The notes: a model not told the origin generated them from the letters alone. A stretch of 53,308 nucleotides of DNA from JBKBIP01 sp046297495 (GCA_046297495.1 JBKBIP010000035.1:1-53308), one strand, 5' to 3'. Numbered from the stretch's first letter, positions 7,682 to 19,692 are shown. Translations and numbers: made by a program.

Positions 7682-9544
7682 ATGACTCAGCCGATTAGCC
7701 GCCGAACCGTTCTGAAAGCACTGGCCGCCCAAGGGGTGCTTGCCGCCGCGCAACCCGTCCGTGCTGGACAAGAGGTACTACCTCTGCCGCAACCCTATTT
7801 GCCAGGGTACGTGACGGGCAAACTGACCGGCGCTCAGGCCATCGTGGAAACACTAATTCAAGAAGGGACGGACTGCGTCTTCGGTATCCCCGGTGCTCAG
7901 CAAAATGAGCTGTGGGATGCCATGAAACAGCGTGGTTTGTGTTACCTGCTTGTAACCAATGAGTTTTCCGCGTCCATGATGGCCGACGGAGCGGCGCGTA
8001 GCACTGGCAAACCTGGTGTCGTGTGCTTGATTCCTGGCCCTGGAGTCACCAACGCGCTAACCGGCATTGGTGAAGCATTGCTCGATAGCGTGCCGATGGT
8101 GTGCATCGTTGGCGATGTGGCCCGAGGGGAGAAGTACCATCCCTTTCAAGTGCATGATCTACCGCAGGTGGGATTACTGCAACAAGTCACCAAGGGAGTC
8201 TTTGAAGTCCATCATGTATCGGAAATTCCTGGGGCCATTCGCCAAGCCTTTCAACTAGCATGTTGTGGGGAACCAGGGCCGGCGGCGGTCGTGGTCCCCT
8301 ACAACTTACTTATCGACAAGCACGATTTTCATTCTGGTCCATTGGGTCCCTGTCCGTTACCGTGGGACGAATGCGCCTTTGAACAGGCGCTGATTCGTTT
8401 CAGGGATCGGAAAGTAAAGATAGGGATTTATGCTGGTCTGGGTTGCATGGACTATCCGCATGAATTGGCAGAGGTGGCGGAACTGTTGCAAGCTCCGGTG
8501 GCAACAAGCGTGTCTGGCAAAGGGGTCATCTCCGATTGCCATCCATTGGCCGTGGGATGGGGGTATGGTCCCCAAGGTACCCGGACTGCCGAGAGGATTT
8601 TCAAGGACGTGGACCTTGTCCTGGCGATTGGTGTCAAGTACAGCGAGGTCTCGACGGCATACTACAACATTCCGAAAAAGCGCGTCATCCAGGTGGACAT
8701 CAACCCCTGTAACCTGGGAAAGATCGTGCCGGTTGAGGTATGCGTGAACGCGGACGCTGGCTTGTTTATGCGGCACTTGTTGGAGAATGCCGATTGTGTG
8801 CGCCGTCCGCCTCAGCCCAAATTGATTGCGGATATTCATAGTTCACGTCAAGCGGACTTTCGGAGGCACCGCGAGATCCATGCCCGTTGCGGAGTGGATC
8901 CGATGTCCTTCATTTTGATGCTACGCTGTCTAACCTGCAAGGATGCTTTGGTGTTTGTCGATGTGACGGTATCCGAGCATCTCTCCGCGGAAGCATTTCA
9001 GGTGTATTGTCCGCGCACGTACTTCAATCCCACCGACAACCAGGCAATGGGTTGGTCGATCCCCGCCGCCCTGGGCGCGCAAAAAGTGAATCCATGCAAA
9101 CAGGTAGTCACCATCACTGGCGATGGCTGTATGTTGATGTCGGGAATGGAGCTGTCCACTGCCGCCCGCGAGTGTCTACCCGTGAAATTCTTTATTTTAG
9201 ATGATCAGACCTACTACTACATGCAAATTCTGCAACGCGCGGCTTACCTGCGCACTACGGCGACGGTGTTGGCGAAGTTGGATTATGGCGCGTTAGCGCA
9301 AGGCTTTGGTCTAGCCTATAACGAGATCAAGGGCATGCACGATTTGGAAGCAGGTATTCGCCGCGCATTGTGCCAACCTGGTCCTGTACTGACCCGGGTG
9401 CAAGTGGATTACGACAAGACGCGCATTCGCTGGATCAACGCCGCCCGCCAGCGTTTTGTTCGCGAACTATCCGCCGAACAAAAAATTCGCTTCATGTCCC
9501 GGCTGGGGGTGCGAGCGTTGCGTTGTCATCGTGAGAACGATTGA
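7682..9544 (+). CDS. Tat-signal thiamine-diphosphate enzyme, acetolactate synthase-like
   Basis: 620 aa. The N-terminus SRRTVLKALAAQGVLAAAQPVRA resembles a Tat signal, unusual for this normally cytoplasmic family. PYR domain about 45-215, with FGIPGAQQNELWDA and Glu94 (VTNEFSASMMADGAAR) in the place of the cofactor-activating glutamate. Central domain about 230-370 (GVISDCHPLAVGWGYG). PP domain about 400-600 with the ThDP motif beginning G480-D481-G482; its far end reads ILDDQ (507-508 Asp-Asp) where most relatives have Asn-Asn. Decarboxylase or carboligase; substrate unknown. The 3' end overlaps the convergent glycosyltransferase gene by 19 bp. Confidence 0.87.
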   Translation: MTQPISRRTVLKALAAQGVLAAAQPVRAGQEVLPLPQPYLPGYVTGKLTGAQAIVETLIQEGTDCVFGIPGAQQNELWDAMKQRGLCYLLVTNEFSASMMADGAARSTGKPGVVCLIPGPGVTNALTGIGEALLDSVPMVCIVGDVARGEKYHPFQVHDLPQVGLLQQVTKGVFEVHHVSEIPGAIRQAFQLACCGEPGPAAVVVPYNLLIDKHDFHSGPLGPCPLPWDECAFEQALIRFRDRKVKIGIYAGLGCMDYPHELAEVAELLQAPVATSVSGKGVISDCHPLAVGWGYGPQGTRTAERIFKDVDLVLAIGVKYSEVSTAYYNIPKKRVIQVDINPCNLGKIVPVEVCVNADAGLFMRHLLENADCVRRPPQPKLIADIHSSRQADFRRHREIHARCGVDPMSFILMLRCLTCKDALVFVDVTVSEHLSAEAFQVYCPRTYFNPTDNQAMGWSIPAALGAQKVNPCKQVVTITGDGCMLMSGMELSTAARECLPVKFFILDDQTYYYMQILQRAAYLRTTATVLAKLDYGALAQGFGLAYNEIKGMHDLEAGIRRALCQPGPVLTRVQVDYDKTRIRWINAARQRFVRELSAEQKIRFMSRLGVRALRCHREND

Positions 9545-10722
9545 TGATGTTGTAGGGTAGCCGATTCAGATGGTACTGTTCTTCGCTTCGGATGGTCACG
9601 CACCAATTTCCGATAACGTATCTCCAGCTCATCGAAGATTGGCTTCCAATCGTAGCGCTCGGCGCTCTGGCGGGCTTGGGCGGCGAGTTGTCGGCGATAG
9701 TCCTTTTCCCGGCACAAATGGGTTAGCGCTGCCGCGAAGTCGCCGTCCAAGGGTACCAAATACCCATCGACACCGTGCTGGATGCGTTCGCTAACTCCCT
9801 GACTATCGAATCCGACCACGGCTAATCCGCTTGCCATCGCTTCCAGGACGACGTTGCCGAAGGTTTCCGTGATGGATGGAAAGCAAAACACATCGGCGTT
9901 GGCGTACCAACGAGCCAGGTCCATCCCATGTTGATAACCAGCCAGGTGGATACCAGACGTTCGCTGAGCCTGCAATTGTTCCTGCATTGGACCGCCACCA
10001 ACTAGGGCTAACTTCACATTGGTCTGAACAGACTCTCTCACTTGCTCAAAGGCTTGCAGCAGGAGTGGTAGATTTTTCTCCGGAGCCAGACGGCCCACGT
10101 ACAGTAAGAGCAAGTCATCAGGCTTCAGGTCAAGCATGTCCCGTAATTCGTCATCTCGATGCCGAGGATGGAATAACTCACTATCGACACCGCGCGACCA
10201 GATGCCGACTCGTTCAAAGCCCAGTTCCTCCAAGCGTTGCTTGGTACCAAGGCTGGGTACCAATGTCACCTTGGTCCGATTGTGGAACCAGCGCAGGTAC
10301 GCCACCAACAAGTCTTGAAATAGTCCTAGTCCGTAATGCCCGAGGTAGGCGTCGAAATTGGTGTGAAAGCTAGTGGCCACTGGCACGCGCAGCCGAGCTG
10401 CCGCTAATAATCCGGCCAGTCCCAATGGTCCTTCGGTGGCAATGTGAATCAAATCTGGTGGATCGAATTTTAACAAGTCATGGACATACCCAACACTGGC
10501 TACCCCTAGTTTCACTTCCGGGTAGAAAGGAAGATGCACGGACCAGACGTGTTCCTTTTGCTTGGTATCTTGCTCTTGGCGAGGACGGATGATACGTACC
10601 TTGTGTCCACGTTGACGAAATGTCTCAACCCAACGTCCCAGCGTTCGCGCCACGCCGTTGACTTCGGGGGGAAAGGTTTCGGTGATGAGGACCAGTCGCA
10701 GAGGACGATGAGACCGTTCCAT
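9526..10722 (-). CDS. GT4-family glycosyltransferase, MgtA-like
   Basis: 398 aa, GT-B fold. N-terminal acceptor domain with ITETFPPEVNGVARTL, VATSFHTNFDAY and HIATEGPLG, the pattern of mannosyl/sulfoquinovosyl-type transferases (MgtA, SqdX). C-terminal donor domain with LLYVGRLAPEKNLPLLLQA and FPSITETFGNVVLEAMASG, which holds the E-x7-E motif. It probably transfers a nucleotide-linked hexose to a lipid acceptor at the inner membrane. Donor and acceptor are inferred only from family resemblance. It follows the amidase gene by 40 bp on the same strand. Confidence 0.9.
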   Translation of the reverse strand: MERSHRPLRLVLITETFPPEVNGVARTLGRWVETFRQRGHKVRIIRPRQEQDTKQKEHVWSVHLPFYPEVKLGVASVGYVHDLLKFDPPDLIHIATEGPLGLAGLLAAARLRVPVATSFHTNFDAYLGHYGLGLFQDLLVAYLRWFHNRTKVTLVPSLGTKQRLEELGFERVGIWSRGVDSELFHPRHRDDELRDMLDLKPDDLLLLYVGRLAPEKNLPLLLQAFEQVRESVQTNVKLALVGGGPMQEQLQAQRTSGIHLAGYQHGMDLARWYANADVFCFPSITETFGNVVLEAMASGLAVVGFDSQGVSERIQHGVDGYLVPLDGDFAAALTHLCREKDYRRQLAAQARQSAERYDWKPIFDELEIRYRKLVRDHPKRRTVPSESATLQHHQSFSR

Positions 10723-10762
10723 GAAAATTTACCCACCTTTGACTTGTTGACCATACGGAACC

Positions 10763-12162
<1,400 letters not shown>

Positions 12163-12166
<4 letters not shown>

Positions 12167-12372
12167 GGCTCGTTCTCCTCGGCGTGGAAGATGAATGCAG
12201 GCTCGGCGGCGCCGACGTTCATGTCACGCAACGGCAACAACTCACCCAGCAGCGGATAGAGAATCAGCAGGACATTCTCACGGTACATTTCCAGACCGGG
12301 CACGCCGATGAGTTCCGACGCCATCCGGCCAATGACTTCCGGGCTGATCTTGGTCACAGATTCTTGTTCCAT
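12163..12372 (-). CDS. GatC/AtzG-like small amidase partner
   Basis: 69 aa. Pattern: a helical start (KISPEVIGRMASELIGV), a second helix (YRENVLLILYPLLGELLPL) and a C-terminal tail with EPAFIF, resembling GatC (two helices, then a V-x-PxxH/ePa tail) and the AtzG subunit. Its stop overlaps the amidase start (ATGA at 12163-12166), so the two are translationally coupled and probably form a complex. The ATG at 12372 is preceded by TTGGAG. Confidence 0.72.
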
Positions 12373-12530
12373 GCCACGGACTCCAAGGATAATTCCTCAC
12401 GGCCCCGCGAACGGCTTCGTGAAGTTGTCGGGATAATTTTCTAGGACGCCGTCTCTATCTCGTGGTATTCTCATCATTCAATAAATCAAGGCAACGCTGA
12501 AAGCAACCATCATACCGGAGGATTCACGCC

Positions 12531-13343
12531 ATGCGCTGGTTTCTGACGTTCATCGCCACGTTCTGCATTTCCATGCTATCGTGGGCTGCGGCGCCGACGA
12601 AAGTACTGCTCGTCGGCCAGGGACCGGATGGACATCCCTTTGGCACCCATGAATACGCCCCCGGTATGGACATCTTGGCGGCATTACTGAAAGACGTGCC
12701 CAACCTGGAAATCCTGACAGTGCGGGCCGATGGTCCCTGGAAGGAGGGACCGGAGCTACTCGCCCGTGTCGATGGCGTGGTGCTGTTCGTCTCGGAAGGG
12801 GCGCGCTGGATCGACGCCGACCCGGCTCGCCGCAAGGCATTTGACGAGTTGGCCCAACGCGGCGGCGGCGTCGCGGTGCTGCATTGGGCGATGGGGACCA
12901 AGGACGCTGACCCCATTGACAATTTCCTGCGTCTGGCTGGCGGTTGTCATGGCGGCCCGGATCGCAAGTATCAGGTCTTGCCCAAGGCTCAGGTCCGCGT
13001 CGTGGACCCGAAATCTCCCATCACCGCCGGCATCCAGGATTTCACGGCCCGCGAGGAATTCTATTATCGCCTCAAGTTCGTCCAGCCCGGCGGCAGCGTG
13101 AAACCACTCTTGCAAGTGCCGATTGATGGTCAAATCGAAACCGTCTGCTGGTCCTGGGAACGTTCCAATGGCGGCCGGTCGTTCGGCTTCTCCGGCCTGC
13201 ACTTCCACGACAACTGGACCAAGCCCGAATACCGCCGACTCATCGCCCAAGGAACTCTCTGGACCTTGAAGCTGCCCGTTCCAGAGAAAGGTCTAAACGT
13301 GGAGATCGACGAGGAAGTATTGCGGCTGAAGAAAAGGGAATAG
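12531..13343 (+). CDS. Secreted ThuA-domain protein
   Basis: 270 aa. Signal peptide about 1-20 (FIATFCISMLSWAAA). ThuA (trehalose-utilization-like, class I glutamine-amidotransferase-like fold) core: KVLLVGQGPDGHPFGTHEY, DGVVLFVSEGARW, GGGVAVLHWAMG and LAGGCHGGPDRKYQ. Such proteins are expanded in planctomycetes and are often found with sugar-catabolic or sulfatase genes; the enzymatic activity is not established. RBS GGAGG at 12519-12523. Confidence 0.88.
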   Translation: MRWFLTFIATFCISMLSWAAAPTKVLLVGQGPDGHPFGTHEYAPGMDILAALLKDVPNLEILTVRADGPWKEGPELLARVDGVVLFVSEGARWIDADPARRKAFDELAQRGGGVAVLHWAMGTKDADPIDNFLRLAGGCHGGPDRKYQVLPKAQVRVVDPKSPITAGIQDFTAREEFYYRLKFVQPGGSVKPLLQVPIDGQIETVCWSWERSNGGRSFGFSGLHFHDNWTKPEYRRLIAQGTLWTLKLPVPEKGLNVEIDEEVLRLKKRE

Positions 13344-13372
13344 GAATGATGAAGTGACAGGGGGGCAAGTCC

Positions 13373-13474
13373 ATGACAATCGACAGGCTCGACCATTTGG
13401 TTTTGACAGTACGCGACATCAAGAAAGCACTCGCCTTTTATGTCGATGTCCTGGGCATGGAGCCAGTGACTTAA
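13373..13474 (+). pseudogene. Truncated VOC/glyoxalase-family gene
   Basis: A 33-codon frame with a strong RBS (AGGGGGG at about 13359-13365). It encodes the first beta-alpha unit of a vicinal-oxygen-chelate protein: DRLDHLVLTVRD, with His8 as the usual metal ligand, then KALAFYVDVLGMEPV. It stops at TAA 13472, where normal members run to about 120-130 residues. The sequence then passes, 27 bp later, into the end of the convergent channel gene, so the 3' three quarters appear deleted. It may still be translated; I call it a remnant. Confidence 0.75.
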
Positions 13475-13501
13475 TGACCTCTTGTTCTTCCAAGGGTATT
13501 C

Positions 13502-14251
13502 TCACTCCTTCTTCCCCCAGTCGCGTTGTTCCAGTTTTTCCAGCAGAATCCGGGTCAGGTTGTCGAGCTTCTCCACTTTGTCCCTTTCTGTTTCCTCGGT
13601 GGGGCCAAGCAGGACCGAGGCGACCGCGCCGGAGATGGTGCCGAACAGGCCAATACCCGCGATCATCAAGAAGGCGGCCACGATGCGGCCTTCCAGTGTC
13701 ACCGGATAATAGTCGCCGTACCCCACCGTGGTGATCGTGACCAGGCTCCACCAGATGGCGTCGCCGGCCGTGACGATGTTGGCATCGGGATGATGGCTCT
13801 CCAGATCGAGAATGGCCACCGAGCCGAAAATCAGAAATGTCGCGGCGGCGAGCAGGGCCGTCGTGAACGCTCCCTGGGCCTTGTTGCGAAAGAGAAAGGC
13901 CAGCAGCGTCTTCAGCGAACGAAAGCCACGCAGCAACCGAAAGATGCGGAAGACACGCACGATCCGGCCCCAACGCAGGTAATCGAGCGTGGGAATGCTC
14001 GACACCAAATCAATCCAGCTCCACTTGAGAAAGTGCAGCTTGTTGTCGGCCTTGTACAAACGAAAGCCAAAGTCGGACAGGAAAACGAGACAGACCACGT
14101 CATCGATCAGATAGAGCAGCCGGGCCATATCCTCGGATACAGGGAAGAACGTAGTCACGGCCAGGCCGATGAGGACGTACAGCGACAGGAACAAAATGAT
14201 GATTTGAAACCCTGTCAGTCGTTCCGTGTTGTCATTCGCTGGGGATGACAT
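13502..14251 (-). CDS. Voltage-gated potassium channel (Kv-like, six TM)
   Basis: 249 aa. S1 about 14-36, S2-S3 about 44-90 with Asp residues (LIDDVVCLVFLSDFGFRLY), S4 with regularly spaced arginines (RWGRIVRVFRIFRLLRGFRS, about 94-113), S5 about 130-150, pore helix and selectivity filter TVGYGD, S6 about 188-216. A short C-terminal coiled coil (EETERDKVEKLDNLTRILLEKL) probably helps tetramer assembly. It lies 26 bp behind the sulfite-oxidase-like gene and is probably cotranscribed with it. Confidence 0.93.
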   Translation of the reverse strand: MSSPANDNTERLTGFQIIILFLSLYVLIGLAVTTFFPVSEDMARLLYLIDDVVCLVFLSDFGFRLYKADNKLHFLKWSWIDLVSSIPTLDYLRWGRIVRVFRIFRLLRGFRSLKTLLAFLFRNKAQGAFTTALLAAATFLIFGSVAILDLESHHPDANIVTAGDAIWWSLVTITTVGYGDYYPVTLEGRIVAAFLMIAGIGLFGTISGAVASVLLGPTEETERDKVEKLDNLTRILLEKLEQRDWGKKE

Positions 14252-14277
14252 GGCTCTGTGTCATATTTTGCCTCAGT

Positions 14278-15405
14278 TTATCCCGTCACCATGAGCTGCC
14301 GGCACTGGACGGCATTGCGGCCCGATTTGGGGTATGGTCGTGGTTCGGGCTGGGGGAAGTCGTTGAGGTCCACGGCACGGGCGCGGAATTCGTAGGCTCC
14401 TGGCTTCAAGCCCCGCAGTGTGATCCACCAATGAGCGATACTGAAACGCAAGGGCCAATCTTTCGGCTTGCCGGTGGCGGGATCGAAGCCCCAGACGTCC
14501 TTGGGCAGGATGCCGTCGGGCAGGCTGCCCCCCCAATGGTCGGGGGGCGGCTCGATGCGGCACGGTTGCCATTGGGCTTGCTGCCAGGCGGGGTCGTCGT
14601 CGGCCAATTGGCCATGCGTGCCAGTGTCGGGACGCAGCCAGTATTCCACCCGCTTCAGCCCCGACCAGCCGACCATCGCCGTCCCCGTCAGTGTGATCGG
14701 TTGGCCGGCGGGGAATTCCTGTGGGCCGTCGTCGAGATAGGCGGCGGTTTTCAAATAGGAATCGATGTCGTTGTTCCCCTTGGCGTAGGTGTCATTCGCC
14801 TGATAATCATTGGTGAGGATGATGCGTTGCAGCCATTTGATCGACTTGAAACCATGCGCCCAGGGAACGATCAGGCGCACCGGCCCGCCGCGTAATAATG
14901 AGATCGGTTCGCCGTTGAGCCGGTAGGCAACGAAGACCGGCAAATCCCACGGGGGCGTCTCCATCACTTGGTTGTAACTCAAGGACGATTGAAAGACCTG
15001 GGCCGGATCATTGTTGTGAAAGCCCCAATAATAGACGCGGCGAATGTTGCTGACCTTGCCGGCCAGTTTCAGCACTTCGCGCAAGGGCACCCCTTCCCAC
15101 AACCCCTGTCCCAACGGTTGGGCGATGTTATTGCACTGCATCGCCTTGAGGAACTTGACGCCGTGCTTCTTGCCGAGTGCTTCGAGGGTGGGCAAATCGA
15201 TGGCCGTTTGGTCGTCGAGACGGCGCGGCTGAGTAACGTCCGCCGAGCCGTCGCTGATGATTTCTAGTCTCCAGGTGGTGGGCGTGAGTCGAGCTTGCGC
15301 GAGCGCTTCCCCCTTCAAGGTGAATGGCTTGGGATTGCCCCGGCTGACATCGCGGAAGTCATCCGCTTCGGTGAGGAAAGGCTTGGGGTCGGTACGATCC
15401 GGCAT
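14278..15405 (-). CDS. Sulfite-oxidase-family molybdopterin enzyme
   Basis: 375 aa. Oxidoreductase molybdopterin-binding domain about 45-250, with the Cys ligand of molybdenum in KAMQCNNIAQPL and the motifs WEGVPLREVLKLAG, GGPVRLIVPWAHGFKSIKWL. Mo-co dimerization domain about 270-375 (ITLTGTAMVGWSGLKRVEYW). No signal peptide is seen after the chosen start, unlike many exported relatives. The start MPDRTDPK at 15405 has AGGAGG at 15414-15419; a longer in-frame version exists (15489) but lacks such support. Substrate (sulfite or another oxyanion) is not shown. Confidence 0.88.
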   Translation of the reverse strand: MPDRTDPKPFLTEADDFRDVSRGNPKPFTLKGEALAQARLTPTTWRLEIISDGSADVTQPRRLDDQTAIDLPTLEALGKKHGVKFLKAMQCNNIAQPLGQGLWEGVPLREVLKLAGKVSNIRRVYYWGFHNNDPAQVFQSSLSYNQVMETPPWDLPVFVAYRLNGEPISLLRGGPVRLIVPWAHGFKSIKWLQRIILTNDYQANDTYAKGNNDIDSYLKTAAYLDDGPQEFPAGQPITLTGTAMVGWSGLKRVEYWLRPDTGTHGQLADDDPAWQQAQWQPCRIEPPPDHWGGSLPDGILPKDVWGFDPATGKPKDWPLRFSIAHWWITLRGLKPGAYEFRARAVDLNDFPQPEPRPYPKSGRNAVQCRQLMVTG

Positions 15406-15574
15406 GGTGGGTCCTCCTGAAGCACGACAGGTTGAGGCCGCGTGGAACCGAATGCCAGCTATTGTTTCCGTTCTCTCCGTGAAATGCAACCCCGCGCCGC
15501 GCTTGCGTGACGGGAGCGGCGGGGCTAGAATCGGACGATCTTACGCTTGCCCTACGTGTTCGTGGAGGAACCCC

Positions 15575-17179
<1,605 letters not shown>

Positions 17180-17268
17180 GAGGAATCGCTTGGGAGGGGG
17201 AAGGTTCTCGCCCCCTTCCTCATCCGGCTTGGATCGTTGAATTCTCCCGGCAAGCAAGAAAGGTAAAG

Positions 17269-17351
17269 CCGCGACCGTTGGGAAGCGAGGCGTGTCGCTT
17301 CCTCGCGGTCGCGGTTCGGAGAACAGGGCACGGTCCGCGGACCGTGCCCTG
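17269..17351. terminator. Double hairpin between convergent genes
   Basis: First structure: nested stems CCGCGACCG (17269-17277) with 17306-17314, and GGAAGCGA (17281-17288) with 17295-17302. Second: a perfect 28-bp palindrome at 17324-17351 centred on CCGCGG (half-site CAGGGCACGGTCCG). They lie between the stops of the AbgT gene and the thioredoxin-like gene, so they are likely bidirectional transcription barriers. No long T run follows. Confidence 0.65.
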
Positions 17352-17395
17352 AAGATTACATCGCTAACCGAATCACCTGTCACTCGACGATTCTT

Positions 17396-19279
17396 TTAGG
17401 GCAGCTGCTTCTTGATCTCGTCTTCCAAGTGGGTGATCTGGATAGTGCGGCTGACCACTTTGCCATCCTTGTCGACGACAAAGAGGGTGGGCAGGACCAT
17501 GATGCCGTACTGCTTGGCTAAGTCGCTTTCCAGACCCCCTTCCTTGAACAAGTGGGTACCTGGAGAAGTGTTGCTCTTCAAGAAATCGAGAGCATCGGCT
17601 TCCTCGGAGTCGAGGTTGACGCAGACGACCTCCAGCCCCTTGCCGCCATAGGTGCGGATCAGCTCCTTGAGCTTGGCGAAATCGCCGGCGCACTGCTGGT
17701 TCCAGCTGGCCCAGTAGTACACCACGACCACCTTCCCTTTGTGCTGGCGGATGTCATAGGAGCTGCTCTTGCCAAGCACGGGGCCGGCCAGCTCAATGAC
17801 TTTGCCTTCCAAATCCAGCCGGTGGATGGCTCCTTCCGCCTTAACGGCCTGGATGTGGCCGGGGAAGTTCTTCACCAGCTGCTCGTACCACTTCTTGGCC
17901 TCGGTTTCCTTGCCCATCAGCTCGCTGACCATGCCGAGCTGCATGAGAGCATCGGCGGCATCGTCGGCCTTGGGATAGGTTTGCACGAACTTGGCCAGCC
18001 TGTCCAGCCAGTCATTCTGCACCTTGGCGATGTCCAGATCGGGTTTGTGCAGGTCGGCGGAGTATTGCGCCGTCATGACGCGGAACTCGAAATAGGCGGC
18101 CACGTCGCTGCCGGGCTGGCTCTGAGCGGTATGGCCCGCCAAGGTGGTGAGGCGGTCCAGAGCCGTCCGGTCGTTGGCCGGGCTGCTCTGAGCGGCGGTA
18201 CTCAGACAATCGGCGACCTGACGCAGCCACTGCTCGCGGTGGTCGGTCTTATCCTTGACGGCGATCTTCTCCAACAAGTCGGCGCGGCGCAGCTGATAGC
18301 GGGCGACGCGCGGGTCGGGGCCGATCATGCCCCCCAGCGGCGGCGCCTGTTCGTCCAGCTGGCGCAGCTCCTCGAACAAGGCTTGCATCTCGGCGGACAG
18401 CGCCGGATCACCGCCACCGACCACGGTGGTGGCGTCGGGCGCCTGACCCGGAACCGGGGCATCCACGATGCGCCAGGCCAAGCCAATCTGAATCATCTCG
18501 CCGGTCTGCAACCACTCGGCCTTGCCGTTGGTCTCAAATAGGATGGCGCCTTTGGGATGCTTGAGCAAGTCGCTTTTCATGCCGGTTTCGTCCATCGGTT
18601 GACACTGCGGTGCGCCCACTTCCAGGTGCAGCCAGCGAGCTTCGGGAGAGACATGGCTCATCTGCGTCGCGGTCTGCTGGAACTTGGCGGCGGCTTGACT
18701 TTGCAACCCCCGAATGCGGTTCATCTCCTCCGCCGGCATCCCCAAGGAGCGCATCTCGGCCTCGGAGATCATCAACGCCTTGAGCCGGCCCAAGTCCTTG
18801 GTGACAACCGCTTGCAAAATTTCTTGGCTGACTTCCTCGGCGGAGATCATCTTCCAGCCGTCGATCTTGCCATCTTCGTTGACGTCCACGCCCCATTTCA
18901 TGCCGCCGGTGTGGAACCAACGGTATTGATCGACTTTCTCGTTGTAATTGGCGTCGATCTCCCGATAGACCTCGACCCCTTTGTGGAAGTAGCTCCAGAC
19001 ATCGACTTTGTTGTCGTTGTTGGTATCCGAGAAGCGGCGCACGATCTGTCCGCGGGGATCGCGCAGCAGCCAACCATTTATGCGGTTGCCGCTGCGGATC
19101 GGCTCCACGCGGCAGGCGTCGTACTCTTGCGGCGCCGGCGTGGTCAGGACCACGCCTTCTTGTTTGGGCCGGAAGCTCAGCATCTGGGCGACAGTGGGAG
19201 CCGCCGTCGCCGCCGCTGCCCCGCCCCACAATAGCAAGCAACTCATCGCGAGCCTTGCGCCCACGCGTGCTTTCGCCAT
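17396..19279 (-). CDS. Exported protein with EF-hand-like loops and a thioredoxin-fold domain lacking CxxC
   Basis: 627 aa. Signal peptide about 1-27. Residues about 60-145 hold three repeats with Asp-rich loops (DTNNDNKVDVW, DANYNEKVDQY, DVNEDGKIDGW) like EF-hand/dockerin calcium loops. A helical, TPR-like middle region spans about 300-470. The C-terminal TlpA/redoxin-like domain (about 490-627) has VVVYYWASWNQQC, where the first Cys of the usual WCxxC is Asn, and the cis-Pro region VLPTLFVVDKDGKV. It probably cannot form the usual disulfide. Role unknown; likely periplasmic. AAGGAG precedes the ATG. Confidence 0.8.
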   Translation of the reverse strand: MAKARVGARLAMSCLLLWGGAAAATAAPTVAQMLSFRPKQEGVVLTTPAPQEYDACRVEPIRSGNRINGWLLRDPRGQIVRRFSDTNNDNKVDVWSYFHKGVEVYREIDANYNEKVDQYRWFHTGGMKWGVDVNEDGKIDGWKMISAEEVSQEILQAVVTKDLGRLKALMISEAEMRSLGMPAEEMNRIRGLQSQAAAKFQQTATQMSHVSPEARWLHLEVGAPQCQPMDETGMKSDLLKHPKGAILFETNGKAEWLQTGEMIQIGLAWRIVDAPVPGQAPDATTVVGGGDPALSAEMQALFEELRQLDEQAPPLGGMIGPDPRVARYQLRRADLLEKIAVKDKTDHREQWLRQVADCLSTAAQSSPANDRTALDRLTTLAGHTAQSQPGSDVAAYFEFRVMTAQYSADLHKPDLDIAKVQNDWLDRLAKFVQTYPKADDAADALMQLGMVSELMGKETEAKKWYEQLVKNFPGHIQAVKAEGAIHRLDLEGKVIELAGPVLGKSSSYDIRQHKGKVVVVYYWASWNQQCAGDFAKLKELIRTYGGKGLEVVCVNLDSEEADALDFLKSNTSPGTHLFKEGGLESDLAKQYGIMVLPTLFVVDKDGKVVSRTIQITHLEDEIKKQLP

Positions 19280-19663
19280 CCCTGTCTCCTTTCGTTACCC
19301 AAGGAAATGCTCTCCGCCATGTCTTATGTGTCGGCACACGGCGGGGAGGTGATTTACCGCAAACTTCCCCCAGCCGTCAAGAACGGAATCGGGGCCGCCC
19401 CGGAAACTGCCAGGGCCGTTTGCTGTTTCAATCTGGGTAAGGCGATTCGACGTAAGTTCAACAACGACGTAGGACTCACTTTACTCACCTTGAAATATCC
19501 AACGGCCCTGCGGAACCCGCGGCGCGCGGACTCGCGACTGGCTGCACAAATCGGCAAATTATGGGAACCCCTTGCGCAATCCGCGCCAGCTGCGTGGAAC
19601 TAACTATTTGCCATAAAATAAGATGAGACGACAATCTCCACCGAGTCGCGGCGTTTGCCCAGC

Positions 19664-19692
19664 TTGACTCTTTTGGGCGGGGTAGCTATAAT
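19664..19692 (+). promoter_or_regulatory. Strong sigma70-type promoter upstream of dnaG-rpoD
   Basis: TTGACT at 19664-19669, 17-bp spacer, perfect TATAAT at 19687-19692. Transcription would start near 19699 and leave a leader of about 380 nt before dnaG. Confidence 0.75.

Noticed and set aside
19307..19603. 98-codon open frame in the dnaG upstream region
   Set aside because: No RBS, no recognisable motif; it overlaps the promoter side of the divergent gene.
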